From CAJBLF01 sp964495905 (GTDB lineage Bacteria; Patescibacteriota; Gracilibacteria; Absconditabacterales; Absconditicoccaceae): 64,000 nt of DNA. Position numbers and translations under genes: made by a program. Shown here piece after piece: positions 31,191 to 41,027 of the stretch; the stretch's first letter is position 1; every line of letters starts with the position of its first letter. The stretch covers positions 11,436 through 75,435 of the forward strand of contig CAZBWN010000078.1 in the NCBI GenBank assembly GCA_964495905.1. Direction: 5' to 3'. Below the pieces are notes generated by a model. That model was not told where the DNA came from. It saw only the letters and a list, made by a program, of their open reading frames with translations, and ran no database searches.

Positions 31191-31574
31191 ATGAAAAATG
31201 AAAATCCAAAAAATATCTTGGTAGTCGATGATTGTCCAAATGATCAAAAATTAGTTACTTTGCTTTTACAAAGAAGTTTTGACTGTATCATCCATATTGT
31301 GGATTCACTTACTGCAGCAAAAACAAAACTTCAATCTGAAGAATTTGATATCATCACTTTGGATGGTATGCTTCCCTGTCTTATTAATGGAGGCTTTGGA
31401 TATACTCTTATTCCTTTCATCAAAAATTTTCAGAGTTCGGAGTGTAAGATCATCATGATCTCTGGAGAACGTACACATGTTGAAAGAGGTATGAAATTAG
31501 GTGCCGATTATGGTTTGAATAAGTATGATCTTAAAAAAGAAAGCAAGTTCAATCAAAATTTTGAACTTGTGTAA
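31191..31574 (+). CDS. Stand-alone response regulator receiver domain
   Basis: A 127-residue REC domain without an output domain. The acidic pocket is NILVVDDCPNDQ, the phospho-acceptor Asp is in DIITLDGMLP, the Ser/Thr switch is IIMISGERTH and the conserved Lys is LNKYDL. It probably relays or titrates phosphate from a histidine kinase not present here. All 8 glycines are GGN; with its promoter and leader this places it among the UGA-free set. A strong hairpin terminator follows. Confidence 0.88.
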   Translation: MKNENPKNILVVDDCPNDQKLVTLLLQRSFDCIIHIVDSLTAAKTKLQSEEFDIITLDGMLPCLINGGFGYTLIPFIKNFQSSECKIIMISGERTHVERGMKLGADYGLNKYDLKKESKFNQNFELV

Positions 31575-31599
31575 ATAATATAATTGTCATCTCTCTATT

Positions 31600-31628
31600 A
31601 TCTGTGGGTTTTCCACAGATTTTTTTTT
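31600..31628 (+). terminator. Terminator after the response regulator
   Basis: The hairpin TCTGTGG-GTTT-TCCACAGA is followed by nine T residues. Confidence 0.85.
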
Positions 31629-31651
31629 GACAATGAGAATTATTTTCGTAT

Positions 31652-31760
31652 AATGATATTAATTAAAATATTAAAAGATTAAAAGATTGGAATATTGTAT
31701 TACTGGCTAATCATATTACATAAATCTTTTAATCTTATAAATCTTCCAAATCTTTTAATT
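31652..31760. repeat. Inverted pair of degenerate 8-nt repeats
   Basis: The left arm has ATTAAAAG units in 8-nt register. The right arm (ATCTTTTA, ATCTTATA, ATCTTCCA units) is roughly its reverse complement, giving a possible long stem-loop. Confidence 0.6.
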
Positions 31761-31768
31761 GTCTTTTT

Positions 31769-32179
31769 ATGTCTATGAAAGTTGTATATCCAAAAAATAT
31801 CAAAAGAGGATTGCTTGCGGGGATGACTTTTACTATCTGACCCTTAAGTATTTCTATCGTCCAGATGTTTGTCCTTGCTTTGTGAGTTGCTCTTGCATTA
31901 TCATCTTTTAATGGATTGACAAAATCAGGATCTAAACTATTATGAGCATTGGTCGCTATAATAATTCTTATCATTTTTATCGTTATAGCATTTTTTAAAG
32001 TTTCAGAATTGTGACTTCTTGCTTATGTCGCTAAGCTTATCAGAAATGGTTTTTTTGATGCTAAGAAAAAATTCCAAGTAAATTATGAAAAGAAGAATCC
32101 TCTCGATATTATGATCCAGGAATCAAAAACTAAAGAAGAGAAACAAGTTATCGAATACAAAGCAAGTGTATTCGATAAA
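31769..32179 (+). CDS. Two-helix membrane protein, PrgI/VirB3-like topology
   Basis: A 136-residue protein starting MSMKVVYPKNIKRGLLAG, then two helices (IVQMFVLALGVALALSSF and LVAIIILIIFIVIAFF) and a basic amphipathic tail (YVAKLIRNGFFDAKKKFQ). The short N-terminal segment containing GPLSISIVQ before helix 1 recalls PrgI-family type IV secretion proteins, but this is topology and a weak pattern only. Four glycines are TGA. It lies upstream of a VWA protein and two VirB2-like genes on the same strand. Confidence 0.55.
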
Positions 32180-32236
32180 CAACATGTGACAGATATAGAA
32201 AAAAAATGATTGATTTAGTCTTTCTATGATAATTCT

Positions 32237-33190
32237 ATGTTATTTTCTGTACATTGAATACGAATAAGTCTATTTTTTATCACGCTTGTTAGCGTGCTTT
32301 TCTTTTTTAATCAAAAACCGAATTTCATTGTTCCTATGAAACATATGAAGCAGAGGAGTCGGTTTGCCTATAATATTCTTCTTTGATTGCTTGTAGTTTC
32401 TGTCGTACTTCTTCCTTTACGTATCTCCTTGATAAGTGATAAACAAGTCGTTGTAGAAAAAAATCTTCCTATCCAAATCATTCTTGATGTATCCTTGTCC
32501 ATGGCTGCTAATGATTTACAGCCAAGCAGATTTGTCGCTGCCAAGACTTCTTTGATTTCACTTATCAAACAACTCGATGGATATCAAATATCATTGATAA
32601 CCTTTTCATGAAAGCCTTTTGTCTATATCCCATTTTCTTCGTCATCATGGGCTATTGCAGCTAAATTACAATCTATGAATCTAGGTGATTTCCCTCCCGT
32701 AAAAGATTTTTTGTGAACAGCTATCGGTGATGCCATTCTTCTTGGTGTAGGAAATCTTCAACAATTCTCCCATCAAGAAACATACAAGCCATGAATCGTC
32801 ATTTTGATCACTGATGGTGATTCAAATATCTGATTTGATCCTATGCAATTAGTCTCTTATTATCAAAGAATGCAAGTTCCTATTTTTGTCCTCGGTGTGG
32901 GACAAGAAAATTATCTTATCGGTCGTGATGCCTGGAATGATCCTATAACTACCGATATTAACATTACTTTACTTCAACAACTTGCAGATAAGACGTGATG
33001 AAAATTTTATAGGATATTAGGCGAAAAAACTTTTGATGAATTTTTTACTGAACTTTCACAGAACATTGTCACTCATCAACAACAAAATATCAAAAATATA
33101 TTCTGGGAACTTAATGATTATCTGATATATATTCTTGTTTTCTCTCTTTTTTGACTTTTGATCTTTAGACGGTGTATAGGTAGAAGGTAG
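32237..33190 (+). CDS. Membrane-anchored VWA-domain protein (BatA-like)
   Basis: The 317-residue protein has two N-terminal helices, a VWA domain and a C-terminal helix. The MIDAS motif is IQIILDVSLSMAANDLQPSR (D-x-S-x-S), with a later IVILITDGDSN. Such proteins act as metal-dependent protein-interaction or chaperone-like modules. Start ATG 32237 includes the first helix; ATG 32338 is possible because a hairpin with a T-rich run (32281-32306) lies between them. The C-terminus runs into a GGTAGAA repeat, which supplies the TAG stop. Confidence 0.82.
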
Positions 33191-33312
33191 AAGGTAGAAG
33201 GTGGAAGGTAGAAGGTAGAAAAATTTGAAAAATAAAGATATTTCAGTATACTTAGATAATATGATAATTGAAAGGTGGAAAGATGGAAAAATTGAAAGAT
33301 GAAAAAGTGGGA
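33175..33312. repeat. Purine-rich 7- and 8-nt period repeats
   Basis: GGTAGAA units in 7-nt register (33179-33222) overlap the end of the VWA gene. A second block of GAAAGGTG/GAAAGATG units lies at about 33268-33308. No gene is seen here. Confidence 0.6.
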
Positions 33313-33349
33313 CAATAAATGATATATTTTACTTCTAAATCTTGTATAC

Positions 33350-33841
33350 ATGAAAAAGATTATATTAGTTTTAATAGCTTCGTGGTATTTACTTCCACTT
33401 TTAAGCTTTGCACAAAGCGATAGCCGAGGACAATATTGAACCGATCCTATCCAAATTTTGGACAATGTCGTCAAGGAAGCTAATGTTGATGTTAGGATAC
33501 AACAGACAGCTTTAGATCAAGCAACGGACACACAGTGAGCTTATGCCAGTTCTTATAAACTAGCGAATACTTTGGATCGGTTTAGGAACAATATCAATCC
33601 TTATCTTCAATGGGCTGTCTATATATGACTTTCACTAGCGGTGATTCTGCTTATCTATAATTGATTCCTTATGGTTACCAATGCAGCGCATGGAGAAGGT
33701 GAAATCGCTAAAGTCAAAAAAAATATCATGAATATCGTAATAGGGGTCATTATCTTAACTGGGTTTTACTTTATCATTAAGTTGACTGTCTCTATCATCA
33801 ATTCAATCTTTTGATGATATGGAGGAAGCACATGATTTTAA
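33350..33841 (+). CDS. Signal-peptide VirB2/TrbC-like small membrane protein
   Basis: A 163-residue protein with an N-terminal signal (MKKIILVLIASWYLLPLLSF). A hydrophilic part of about 70 residues precedes two helices (WAVYIGLSLAVILLIYNGFL and NIVIGVIILTGFYFIIKL) separated by a basic loop (AAHGEGEIAKVKKN). The helix-basic loop-helix arrangement, with Lys residues repeated before helix 2, resembles VirB2/TrbC pilins. Eight glycines are TGA. It is probably in one unit with the next gene, 60 bases downstream. Confidence 0.65.
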
Positions 33842-33899
33842 TTCAGAATTTAGAATTCAGAATTCAGAAATAAAAAAAATTTAGAATTTAAAATTTAGA
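33838..33899. repeat. Degenerate 7-nt repeat (AATTCAG type)
   Basis: Units AATTCAG, AATTTAG, AATTCAG, AATTCAG in 7-nt register fill the gap between the two VirB2-like genes. Confidence 0.65.
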
Positions 33900-33901
33900 A
33901 C

Positions 33902-34861
33902 ATGAACATATTCAAGAAGGCGATATTAATAATTACTCTGGCTATAACCGGAGGTATTTTGGGTGGGGGATTTACTTATGCTGTGGCACCTTCCTTCAAT
34001 GCTAATTTTGCCAATTATCTTACTGATACCACGCCTGATAAATATGGTAGGGTAGAGACGGTTTTTAATATCGGTATTGATAGAAATCTTAGTTTGATGG
34101 ATAATGTAAAGAGATTATTTTATCCAAGCAGTGCTGCTATTACTGATGCAAATTGAAATACTATTCCTGCTTGAGGTAATTTATGGACACTTATAAGAAG
34201 TCTATGATTTATCATCCTTTTTATCTTCTTGGTCATGACAGGGGTTAATTTCATTATGCAGGCCAAGGAGGCAGATGGTCCAAAGAAAGCTTTTTCGAGC
34301 CTTATTTATATCCTTTATGGCGCTTTTTTGGTTTTTGGAGTGACGTGGATCCTTTGAACCGTCTTGGATATCGGTAATCTTCAGGGAAGCGGACAACTCG
34401 TAGATAGGGTCCAAAATGTATTGTTTCTTCAAATATTATCATTTTTTAAAGTACTTGCATTTTTTGTCGCTATCATCATGTTGGTGGTATCTGGATTTAG
34501 GATGATGGCAGCAATGGATAAGTCTGATAAAGTTGCTATAGCGAGAAAATGAGCGATCAATGTTGTGATTGCCTTAGTATTTATCAAGGTGGTTGATTAT
34601 GTCTTTTATATCGCTCAAACACCAGCATTTGGTACAAAAGCTGCTGATATGATTGTCAATGTCGCCGTTGTTCTTTGATGGGTTCTTGGTTCTCTCTTCG
34701 TACTTGCAATCTTTTATGCATGATACCTTCTGATTGCTTCTTCAGGTAAAGAAGATGCTTTCAAAAAAGCTAAATGAATCATCGTAAATATTTTTGTCAT
34801 TTCTTTGGTGATATTCTTATTTCTTTTGATTGTCTACCAGGTGTTTAATGAATTTGGGTAA
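33902..34861 (+). CDS. Polytopic protein with two VirB2-like helix pairs
   Basis: A 319-residue protein with an N-terminal signal-type helix (ILIITLAITGGILGGGFTYA), a soluble part of about 75 residues and three pairs of helices. Loop phrases MTGVNFIMQAKEADGPKKAF, MMAAMDKSDKVAIARKGAIN and IASSGKEDAFKKAKGIIVN are repeated versions of the same helix-basic loop-helix unit seen in the upstream gene. This suggests internal duplication of a VirB2-type module. A role in type IV secretion or DNA uptake is possible, but no ATPase gene is nearby. Confidence 0.65.
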
Positions 34862-35028
34862 AAGAAGATTGAAAGATTGAGAAATGGAAAGATTGAAAGG
34901 TGAAACGTCTAAATATCTATTTTTCCTTGATTTCTGTGTCTAAAATACTATAAAATACCACAAGCCCGAATGAGGACTATTTTTTCCTGCCCAAATTGCG
35001 GAAAAAGTATTTAACCTATTTGTGATTT

Positions 35029-35101
35029 GCTCTCGTAGTTCAGTTGGATAGAACGACTCTCTCCTAAGGAGTAAACACAGGTTCGACTCCTGTCGGGGGT
35101 A
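35029..35101 (+). tRNA. tRNA-Arg (CCU)
   Basis: The acceptor GCTCTCG pairs with CGGGGGT through several G-U pairs. The anticodon loop CTCCTAA gives CCT. The T-arm is CAGGTTCGACTCCTG. No CCA is encoded. Confidence 0.85.
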
Positions 35102-35104
35102 GTA

Positions 35105-35195
35105 AACAATTATCAATTCAAAATTACGAATTACGAATAAAAAAATAAAATATTACTATCTTTAAATTCGTAATTAATAATTCGTAATTTGTAAT
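35105..35195. repeat. Inverted pair of 7-nt repeats (AATTACG type)
   Basis: The left arm is AATTACG, AATTACG, AATAAAA. The right arm (ATTCGTAATTAATAATTCGTAATT) is its reverse complement with one spacer. A long stem-loop lies between tRNA-Arg and rpsO. Confidence 0.65.
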
Positions 35196-35283
35196 TGTCT
35201 TTCAAGGCATTGTCAAATACGGTTTTATTACTGTTGACTTTGTTTTGCATCATCTTTTTATTTTTTTAATATCCTTTTCACTT

Positions 35284-35550
35284 ATGGTAAAGAAAACAAC
35301 AAAAGAAACTGGGCCAGAATCATTCAAACTTCATGGCACTGACACAGGATCTGTAGAAGTCCAAATCTGACTTTTGACAGAAGAAATCGCAGAATTACAA
35401 TGACATCTTGCTTTGCACAAAAAAGATTTTGATGCTAAAAGATCATTGCTCAAAAAAGTTGCTAGAAGAAGATCATTCCTCAAGTATCTTAAAACTAAAA
35501 AGTTGTCTACGTACAACGCTATATCAAAATCAGTAAGTGTAAAAGTATAG
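35284..35550 (+). CDS. rpsO: 30S ribosomal protein S15
   Basis: Binds 16S rRNA early in 30S assembly. The 88-residue protein shows the family core: GTDTGSVEVQIGLLTEEIAE, LQGHLALHKKDFDAKRSLL, LLKKVARRRSFLKYLK. Two glycines (QIGLL and LQGHL) are TGA, at the positions where other S15 proteins have variable residues and the LxxHL motif. Ends with TAG. It precedes rpsA by about 100 bases. Confidence 0.95.
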
Positions 35551-35657
35551 ATCTTTAGAATATTACATGTTTAGAGGATTGGGTTTCCCTAAATATCTAT
35601 AATAATCTAAATATCGCTTAATTTATTTTTTTATTTTTTTTAACATTTTATATTCTA

Positions 35658-37064
35658 ATGGCTACTGTAAGTATAATAGAACAATTACGTTCTGGAAAAA
35701 TAGTCATGCCTATCATCAAGGAATGACACAAAGTAAAAGGAATCGTACTTAAAAAAATCGAAAATGGTATTTTAGTAGATTGTGATAATTACGCATTTAC
35801 TGGAGTTATCTTATCAAAGGAAGTTAAAGAACTTGAAAGATCTGGATATGAATTAGATCCAGGAAGAGAAATCGAACTTGAAATCGTAAATACTAATATC
35901 AGGCATGAAGATGGACATTATATCGTATCTATCACCAAATTACTTCAATACGATATCTGGAAATCCATCATGAAGAAATTTGAAGCTGATGATGTGATCA
36001 CTGTGATCCCTACTGAAGCAAATCTTGGAGGTCTACTTGTAGATATGCATGGAATCAAAGGATTCGTTCCATTGTCTCAATTGGCTCCTATCCATTATCC
36101 AAGAGTAGAAGATGGTGATCAAGAAATCATTTTTGAAAAACTATTGGATTTGATCGGAAAAGAACTCAAAGTAAGAATCATCAATATCGATGAAGATGAA
36201 AAGAGAATCGTGTTATCAGAAAGAGAAGCACTCAAGGAAGAGAGAGAAAATATCCTCAAAGATCTTGAAGTCGGAAAAATATACGATGGAGTTGTGAGCG
36301 GACTTTCTTCATATGGATTATTCGTGACTATCGGATGAACTGTTGAAGGTTTGGTACATATCTCAGAAATTACCTATGGACACGTTAACAATATCGAGAA
36401 GCTTGGAAAAATAGGTGACAAAATCAGTGTAAAAGTCATTGGATTAGAAAATGGTAAGATATCACTTTCTAGTAAAAAATTGAAGGATGATCCACGGACA
36501 GCGTTACCAAAAGAATACAAAATCGGTGATTACATCGAAGGAGAAGTCATCAGATTCGTTCCTTATGGAGTATTCGTGAGAGTGTTTCAAGATATCAATG
36601 GATTGGTGCATTTGAGTGAACTTTCACAAAAATCTATCCAAAACCCAAATGAAGTCGTTAAGCTCGGACAGATCATCAAGACAAAAATCATCTTGCTTGA
36701 TCCAAAAAATAGAAAGATTTGATTGAGTATGAAGGGTGTAGATGATGATAAAGCTGCTTTAGAAAAAAAGGTTGCTGCTCCATCAACTCCTACAGCTCCA
36801 AAAGCTGTAGCTTCTAAGACAGAGACTCCTGCACAAGCAGTTCTCCAAGAAGAACTTATCCCTGCACAAGCTCCAAAGAAATTTGAAGGTAAAGGATTGG
36901 CTGGAATAGTCAAAAAACTTTCTGAAGAAAAGCTTGAAGATAAAGCAAAAAGAATCACTGATAAGCTTGAAAAAAATCCTGACAAAAAGGATAAGGTAGT
37001 AGAGAAAGACAAAAAACCTGCTGCTAAAAAAGTTGTTACAGAAAAGAAAGTAGCTAAAAAGTAA
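35658..37064 (+). CDS. rpsA: 30S ribosomal protein S1-like protein
   Basis: RNA-binding protein that helps load mRNA on the 30S subunit. The 468-residue protein carries S1 OB-fold repeats. The clearest are LGGLLVDMHGIKGFVPLSQL (domain 2), YDGVVSGLSSYGLFVTIG..GLVHISEITYG (domain 3) and IEGEVIRFVPYGVFVRVFQD..GLVHLSELS (domain 4). The N-terminal domain is degenerate. The last 110 residues are a Lys/Ala/Pro-rich tail unusual for S1. Only a few glycines are TGA (one ends the third domain strand). A hairpin terminator follows. Confidence 0.92.
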
Positions 37065-37082
37065 TCATATACTAAACTATAA

Positions 37083-37137
37083 AGATACCGTATGTCCCTC
37101 CGCCACGGCGGACAAGTGTGACTGCGGTATTTTTTTT
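37083..37137 (+). terminator. Terminator after rpsA, carrying a GC-rich repeat
   Basis: The outer stem ATACCG...CGGTAT is followed by a T run. The loop contains a TCCCTCCGCC-ACGGCGGACAAGT element related to sequences inside rluD (about 39083-39108) and at 63300-63330. Confidence 0.7.
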
Positions 37138-37153
37138 GTTTCATTATAATTCA

Positions 37154-37181
37154 TTGATTTTCTGTATTATATTCTTAAAAT
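37154..37181 (+). promoter_or_regulatory. Promoter of the acyltransferase gene
   Basis: TTGATT at 37154 and TAAAAT at 37176 are 16 bases apart. The leader contains AAACAAACAAAAAAATAACTAAAAAAAAT before the ATG. Confidence 0.5.
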
Positions 37182-37223
37182 GTCAACTAAACAAACAAAA
37201 AAATAACTAAAAAAAATAAAAAT

Positions 37224-38168
37224 ATGAAAAAACAAATGGAAAAAATAATCGATCCTGTTGAAGTAAAATTACTTGAACAAGAACTTAATACAGATACCTT
37301 TTTACGCCCTGTAAATAGAGGTGCTAATGAGTTGTATATTATTCATAAAGAAGATTGTCCTCATGTGATGCAGGAAATTGGTCGTCTTCGTGAAATCACT
37401 TTTCGTGGTGCAGGTGGAGGAACAGGTAAATCATCGGATATCGATGAATATGATGATTATTTTCATCAGTTGGTACTATGGAATCCGGATCGTAAGGAAA
37501 TTGTCGGCGGGTATCGATTTGCTTGCATGTCTAAACTTGTTGATAACAATACAATCAACAGTCCTACTCATGAAATCTTTCAATTCTCCGATACTTTTAT
37601 CAAGGATTATCTTCCTCGTACTATTGAACTCGGACGTTCTTTTGTACAGCCAGAGTATCAACCGATCAGAAATCCTAAAGCAGGATTATTCTCTCTAGAT
37701 AATCTGTGGGATGGACTTGGTGCTTTGGTAGTTGATTATCCTAACATCACTCATTTTTTCGGTAAGGTCACTATGTATCCTAGTTTCAATTCTCAGGCTC
37801 GCAACTATATTCTTTTTTTCTTACAAAAGTATTGTCCGGATACTGAACATTTGATGTTGCCTGTCTATCCTATACAGGGGTTGGATAAAGAAATCGATCT
37901 TCTCGCAAAATTTCTTGATTATGGAAGTTATGATGATGATTTGAAGCATCTTATGGATGCTGTTGCTGCTCTGGGAACAACTATTCCTCCTTTGGTGAAA
38001 CAGTATATGAATCTTTCTCCGACATTAAAAACATTTGGAACTTCTATTAGTCCTTCGTTTGGAGATGTTGAGGAAACTGGTATGTTGATTACGATTGCTG
38101 ATATTCATTCTAGAAAAAAAGATCAGCACGTTGAAACGTACCGAAAATATAAATTACATAAAAAATAA
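37224..38168 (+). CDS. GNAT-type acyltransferase (Acetyltransf_5, OlsB/hemolysin-like)
   Basis: The 314-residue protein resembles the acyltransferase group that includes ornithine-lipid OlsB and the Bacteroidota hemolysin-like family. Visible motifs are IGRLREITFRGAGGGTGK, KEIVGGYRFACMSK, RTIELGRSFVQPEYQ, LDNLWDGLGALVVDYP, HFFGKVTMYPSFN and FGDVEETGMLITI. It probably transfers an acyl group to a lipid head-group amine. All 20 glycines are GGN and Arg is often CGT rather than AGA as in neighbours. That codon use suggests transfer from a standard-code bacterium, most likely Bacteroidota. Confidence 0.85.
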   Translation: MKKQMEKIIDPVEVKLLEQELNTDTFLRPVNRGANELYIIHKEDCPHVMQEIGRLREITFRGAGGGTGKSSDIDEYDDYFHQLVLWNPDRKEIVGGYRFACMSKLVDNNTINSPTHEIFQFSDTFIKDYLPRTIELGRSFVQPEYQPIRNPKAGLFSLDNLWDGLGALVVDYPNITHFFGKVTMYPSFNSQARNYILFFLQKYCPDTEHLMLPVYPIQGLDKEIDLLAKFLDYGSYDDDLKHLMDAVAALGTTIPPLVKQYMNLSPTLKTFGTSISPSFGDVEETGMLITIADIHSRKKDQHVETYRKYKLHKK

Positions 38169-38190
38169 TTCTATTCTGAAAATTATCTAC

Positions 38191-38222
38191 GATCTCCCTG
38201 TTTTTCTGGGAGATTTTTTTTA
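38191..38222 (+). terminator. Terminator after the acyltransferase gene
   Basis: The hairpin ATCTCCC...GGGAGAT is followed by eight or more T residues, just before the end of the convergent rluD gene. Confidence 0.8.
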
Positions 38223-39131
38223 TATTTCTATAGTCACTAATTCATTTTCTGGGTCTCTAAAAACTAGTTTATATGCGGTCAATTGCATCGGTGTTGTCTC
38301 TTTAGGGTCACCGTATAAGTAATCTCCTACGATAGGTAATCCATGATGAGAAAGGTGGTATCTGATCTGATGTGTTCTTCCTGTAAGGATTTCAAGATTG
38401 AACGTGATGGTTGTATCAGTTTGTTTAACTATTTCCATGATTTTTGTGATTCATATCTTGCTTATGGTATGGGGTAATTTTGCGATGACGGGCTCTTCGA
38501 TGATATACGGAAATTCTGTTATATTTTCTATAAAATCTTTACCTTCAGGTGTAAGATATGATGTTGCCCTATAAAATTTTTTGAGTTCTGTCTGTTCTTT
38601 ATCATCTATGCTTTTGCTTTCTGATTTGGCTTGGAACAGTTTCTTGAAATGTTCTAGTCATTTTTCTGTCTTTGCGATGATCATAAGTCCATCCGTGTTT
38701 TTATCGAGCCTATGAATGAGTCCTGCTCTGATGAAGTTTCAAATAGTCGGTAAATTTTTGTAGGTATGATACAGAAATCCTACTACTGATGCTTCATCTA
38801 CCTCTCGAACGGTTTTGGGGTGAGAAAGCACGCCTTTGGGTTTGTTGATGATAAGATAATCATCTTTTTCAAGCAGTACAGGGATATCTATATTTGGAGC
38901 TTCATTGAGTACGACAGGGGAGAGATATCTTGTTATATTATCAATATCTATCTGGTCGTTATTTTTGAGCTGATAAGACTTTTTTATGACTTTATTGTTC
39001 ACTTTCACTCCTCCTCTTGAGATAATATGGTGAAAAAAGCTTCTGGAATAAGAAAATTCTTTACTCAATCGAGTATCTATCCTTCCCTCCTTAGGGGCGG
39101 ACAAGTCTCCTGCTCCTTCATATATAGTCAT
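38220..39131 (-). CDS. RluA/RluD-family pseudouridine synthase
   Basis: Isomerises uridines in rRNA or tRNA. The 303-residue protein has an S4-like N-terminus (RLSKEFSYSRSFFHHIISRG, GGVKVNNKVIKKSY), then YLIINKPKGVLSHP and the catalytic motif GLIHRLDKNTDGLMIIAKT, where the Asp is the catalytic residue. ILTGRTHQIRYHLSHHGLPI and VGDYLYGD are the C-terminal family motifs. The first 20 codons contain a GC-rich repeat element (CCTCCTTAGGGGCGGAC on the plus strand) read in frame. Which RNA it modifies cannot be told. Confidence 0.92.
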
Positions 39132-39289
39132 TTATGGGGCTATTTCTGGCTAAATATCATTACTGTATAATTTTTTTTGAAAAAAACAAGGGTATTTCTC
39201 GTTTTTGCTGGTAAAAACAGGTGGTAAAATTTGCAAAATTCAAAAAAAAGGATACAATTAAGTATAGTTTTATATTGTAATCTATTTCG

Positions 39290-39793
39290 ATGGAACCTAA
39301 TCAAATAAATCCATCTGCGGAAACTTCATGAATTCCTCAAGGTATCCCAACAGGAGTATTTGTTCCAAACAATCAAATACCAGCACAAACACCAGCACAA
39401 ACACCTGTAGTACAACCTACACCTGTGGTTTCTCCTGTAGTCACTAAAGAAGGTCCTTTGGATAAAGTCTTAAAATGAATCATAAAGTTTTTTGCTAAGA
39501 TCATGGGGCAACCTGATCCTATTACGGGAGCACCAAATGCTGCTTCACAGGCTCTTCAAAAATCAGAAAATATCGTTGGAAAAATACGAAATACTGCCAA
39601 TCAAGCAGTAGGAAAGGTTACTGATGTTGCAGGTCAAGCTGTTGCAAAGGTTAATGATGTAGCAAATCAAGCTGCTCAGCAAGTACAAAAAATGGTTCCG
39701 CCACCACAAGCATCACAGGCACCCGTTACTCCTCCTGTACAACCAACTGAACCCGTTCAACCACCACAACCACCGGTTCAACCTGTAGCTTAA
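39290..39793 (+). CDS. Pro/Gln-rich low-complexity protein
   Basis: Not recognised. A 167-residue protein with a Pro/Thr/Val-rich N-terminus (IPAQTPAQTPVVQPTPVVSP), a short hydrophobic helix (VLKGIIKFFAKIMG), then a repeat-like amphipathic stretch (NTANQAVGKVTDVAGQAVAK) with 11-residue periodicity like apolipoprotein or LEA helices. The tail is Pro/Gln (PVQPTEPVQPPQPPVQP). Probably disordered and surface- or membrane-associated. The following terminator holds the GTCCGCCTAGGCGGAC palindrome. Confidence 0.65.
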
Positions 39794-39807
39794 TGTCTTA
39801 TATATAT

Positions 39808-39836
39808 AAAACTGTCCGCCTAGGCGGACAGTTTTT
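39808..39836 (+). terminator. Palindromic terminator
   Basis: AAAACTGTCCGCC-TA-GGCGGACAGTTTT is the same GC-rich palindrome as after pyk. Confidence 0.85.
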
Positions 39837-39847
39837 GTTTAAAAAAA

Positions 39848-40030
39848 TTATTTTTCTTTTATCAGTGCATCTATCAGATCTTCCATCTCTTCCATAAATT
39901 TTTCATCTTTGTCGAGTCCGTTTTCCTTGATTACGTCCATCACTCGATCGAGTCTTTCCTTTTTTGCTTGGATTTTTTTGATGTCTTTATCGTCTATGAT
40001 ACTCAAATCTATAGGTTGTGCTTTTGTCAT
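39848..40030 (-). CDS. Hypothetical 60-residue charged protein
   Basis: Not recognised. It starts MTKAQPIDLSIIDDKDIKKI and is then an almost entirely charged helix ending LIDALIKEK. No membrane segment and no TGA. Its ATG directly abuts the stop of the upstream hydrolase gene, which supports translation as the last gene of the trpS-tspO-nudix-hydrolase operon. Confidence 0.55.
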   Translation of the reverse strand: MTKAQPIDLSIIDDKDIKKIQAKKERLDRVMDVIKENGLDKDEKFMEEMEDLIDALIKEK

Positions 40031-40603
40031 CTATCTAGCATTATTATCTAAAATATATTGTTTGAGTATGTTGATCTCTTTATATGAGTGGTCATCACCT
40101 GGGATCTCCTTGCAGGTAAATGCAGGGGAGAGCGCTCAAAGCTGTTTTGTTATTGCAGCATAGCTTCCTGCTGGATCATCAGTTTTTTGGATCCGCAATA
40201 CGGGACACGTAAGTTCTTTAAGATATTTTTCTATAGGCAGGTCATTATGCAGTTTTGTATATCCAAGAGGAAATCATACGAAAATGCATTGTTTGATGAA
40301 TATCTCTTGTTCTACCATCGCTTTGAGTCCAAGGATACATCAAATCGATTTGCAAAATAATATGATGCTTCCTCAGAGTGTTTTTAGATAGTTGCAAAGT
40401 TGTTCGCATTCATAGTCTAGGTTCATATCTCATCATTCTGTATTCCAATGACGATAATTATGAATATGTGTACTCGCATAAAACGGTAGAAGCTCTTTAT
40501 TCACTTCCTGTATCCGCGATTTGTTGTGTACGTTATTTCCTCATAAGAGTACGAGTGTAGCCATCAGAAAGATGCGAATTAAAATGTTATATTTTTGTTG
40601 CAT
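40031..40603 (-). CDS. Small alpha/beta-hydrolase-like protein
   Basis: A 190-residue protein. The probable nucleophile elbow is IILFCKSIGCILGLKAM (K-S-x-G instead of G-x-S-x-G). The likely acid is in LRIQKTDDPAGSYAA and the His in IPGDDHSYKE, the order expected of an alpha/beta hydrolase. No strong signal peptide. Its ATG lies inside the end of the Nudix gene (17-base overlap) and its stop abuts the next start, so translation is coupled. The substrate is unknown. Confidence 0.6.
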
Positions 40604-41003
40604 TCATATACTCTAGGAAAATCTCCTTTGTCATATTTGCACATTCTAAACCCATGATTTCATCATAATCAAAGTACTGCACTCTTTGTCATTCATGAAG
40701 CCTTATCTCTTCTACAGGTATATTTATCTTCCCATAATAGATATGCTTTATATTTTCATATGCATCTTTTGTCGATGGGCAAAAATATTCGCGGAAGAAT
40801 GTATATTCTTGTTGCTTGAGATCTATTTCAATCTCCTCTTGTACTTCTCTCACTAGCGCTTCTTCGAACGTTTCATCATCTTCTACGTGTCATCCTATCA
40901 TATCCCAAGTATTTGGAAAGGGGATATTCGGTTTATTATCTCTCAAAAGCAGAAGTATCTGTTTTTTATCATTTTCAAATATCATCCCTGCTACTTTTTT
41001 CAT
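40587..41003 (-). CDS. Nudix hydrolase
   Basis: Hydrolyses nucleoside diphosphate derivatives, often for housecleaning. The 138-residue protein begins MKKVAGMIFENDKKQILLLL and contains the Nudix box GGHVEDDETFEEALVREVQEE, with the first conserved Gly written GGA and the second TGA. The rest follows the family fold (YTFFREYFCP, KHIYYGKINI). Overlaps the downstream hydrolase gene and lies 24 bases after tspO. Confidence 0.92.
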
Positions 41004-41027
41004 ACTCAGGTATAGGAATAAAGCCAA

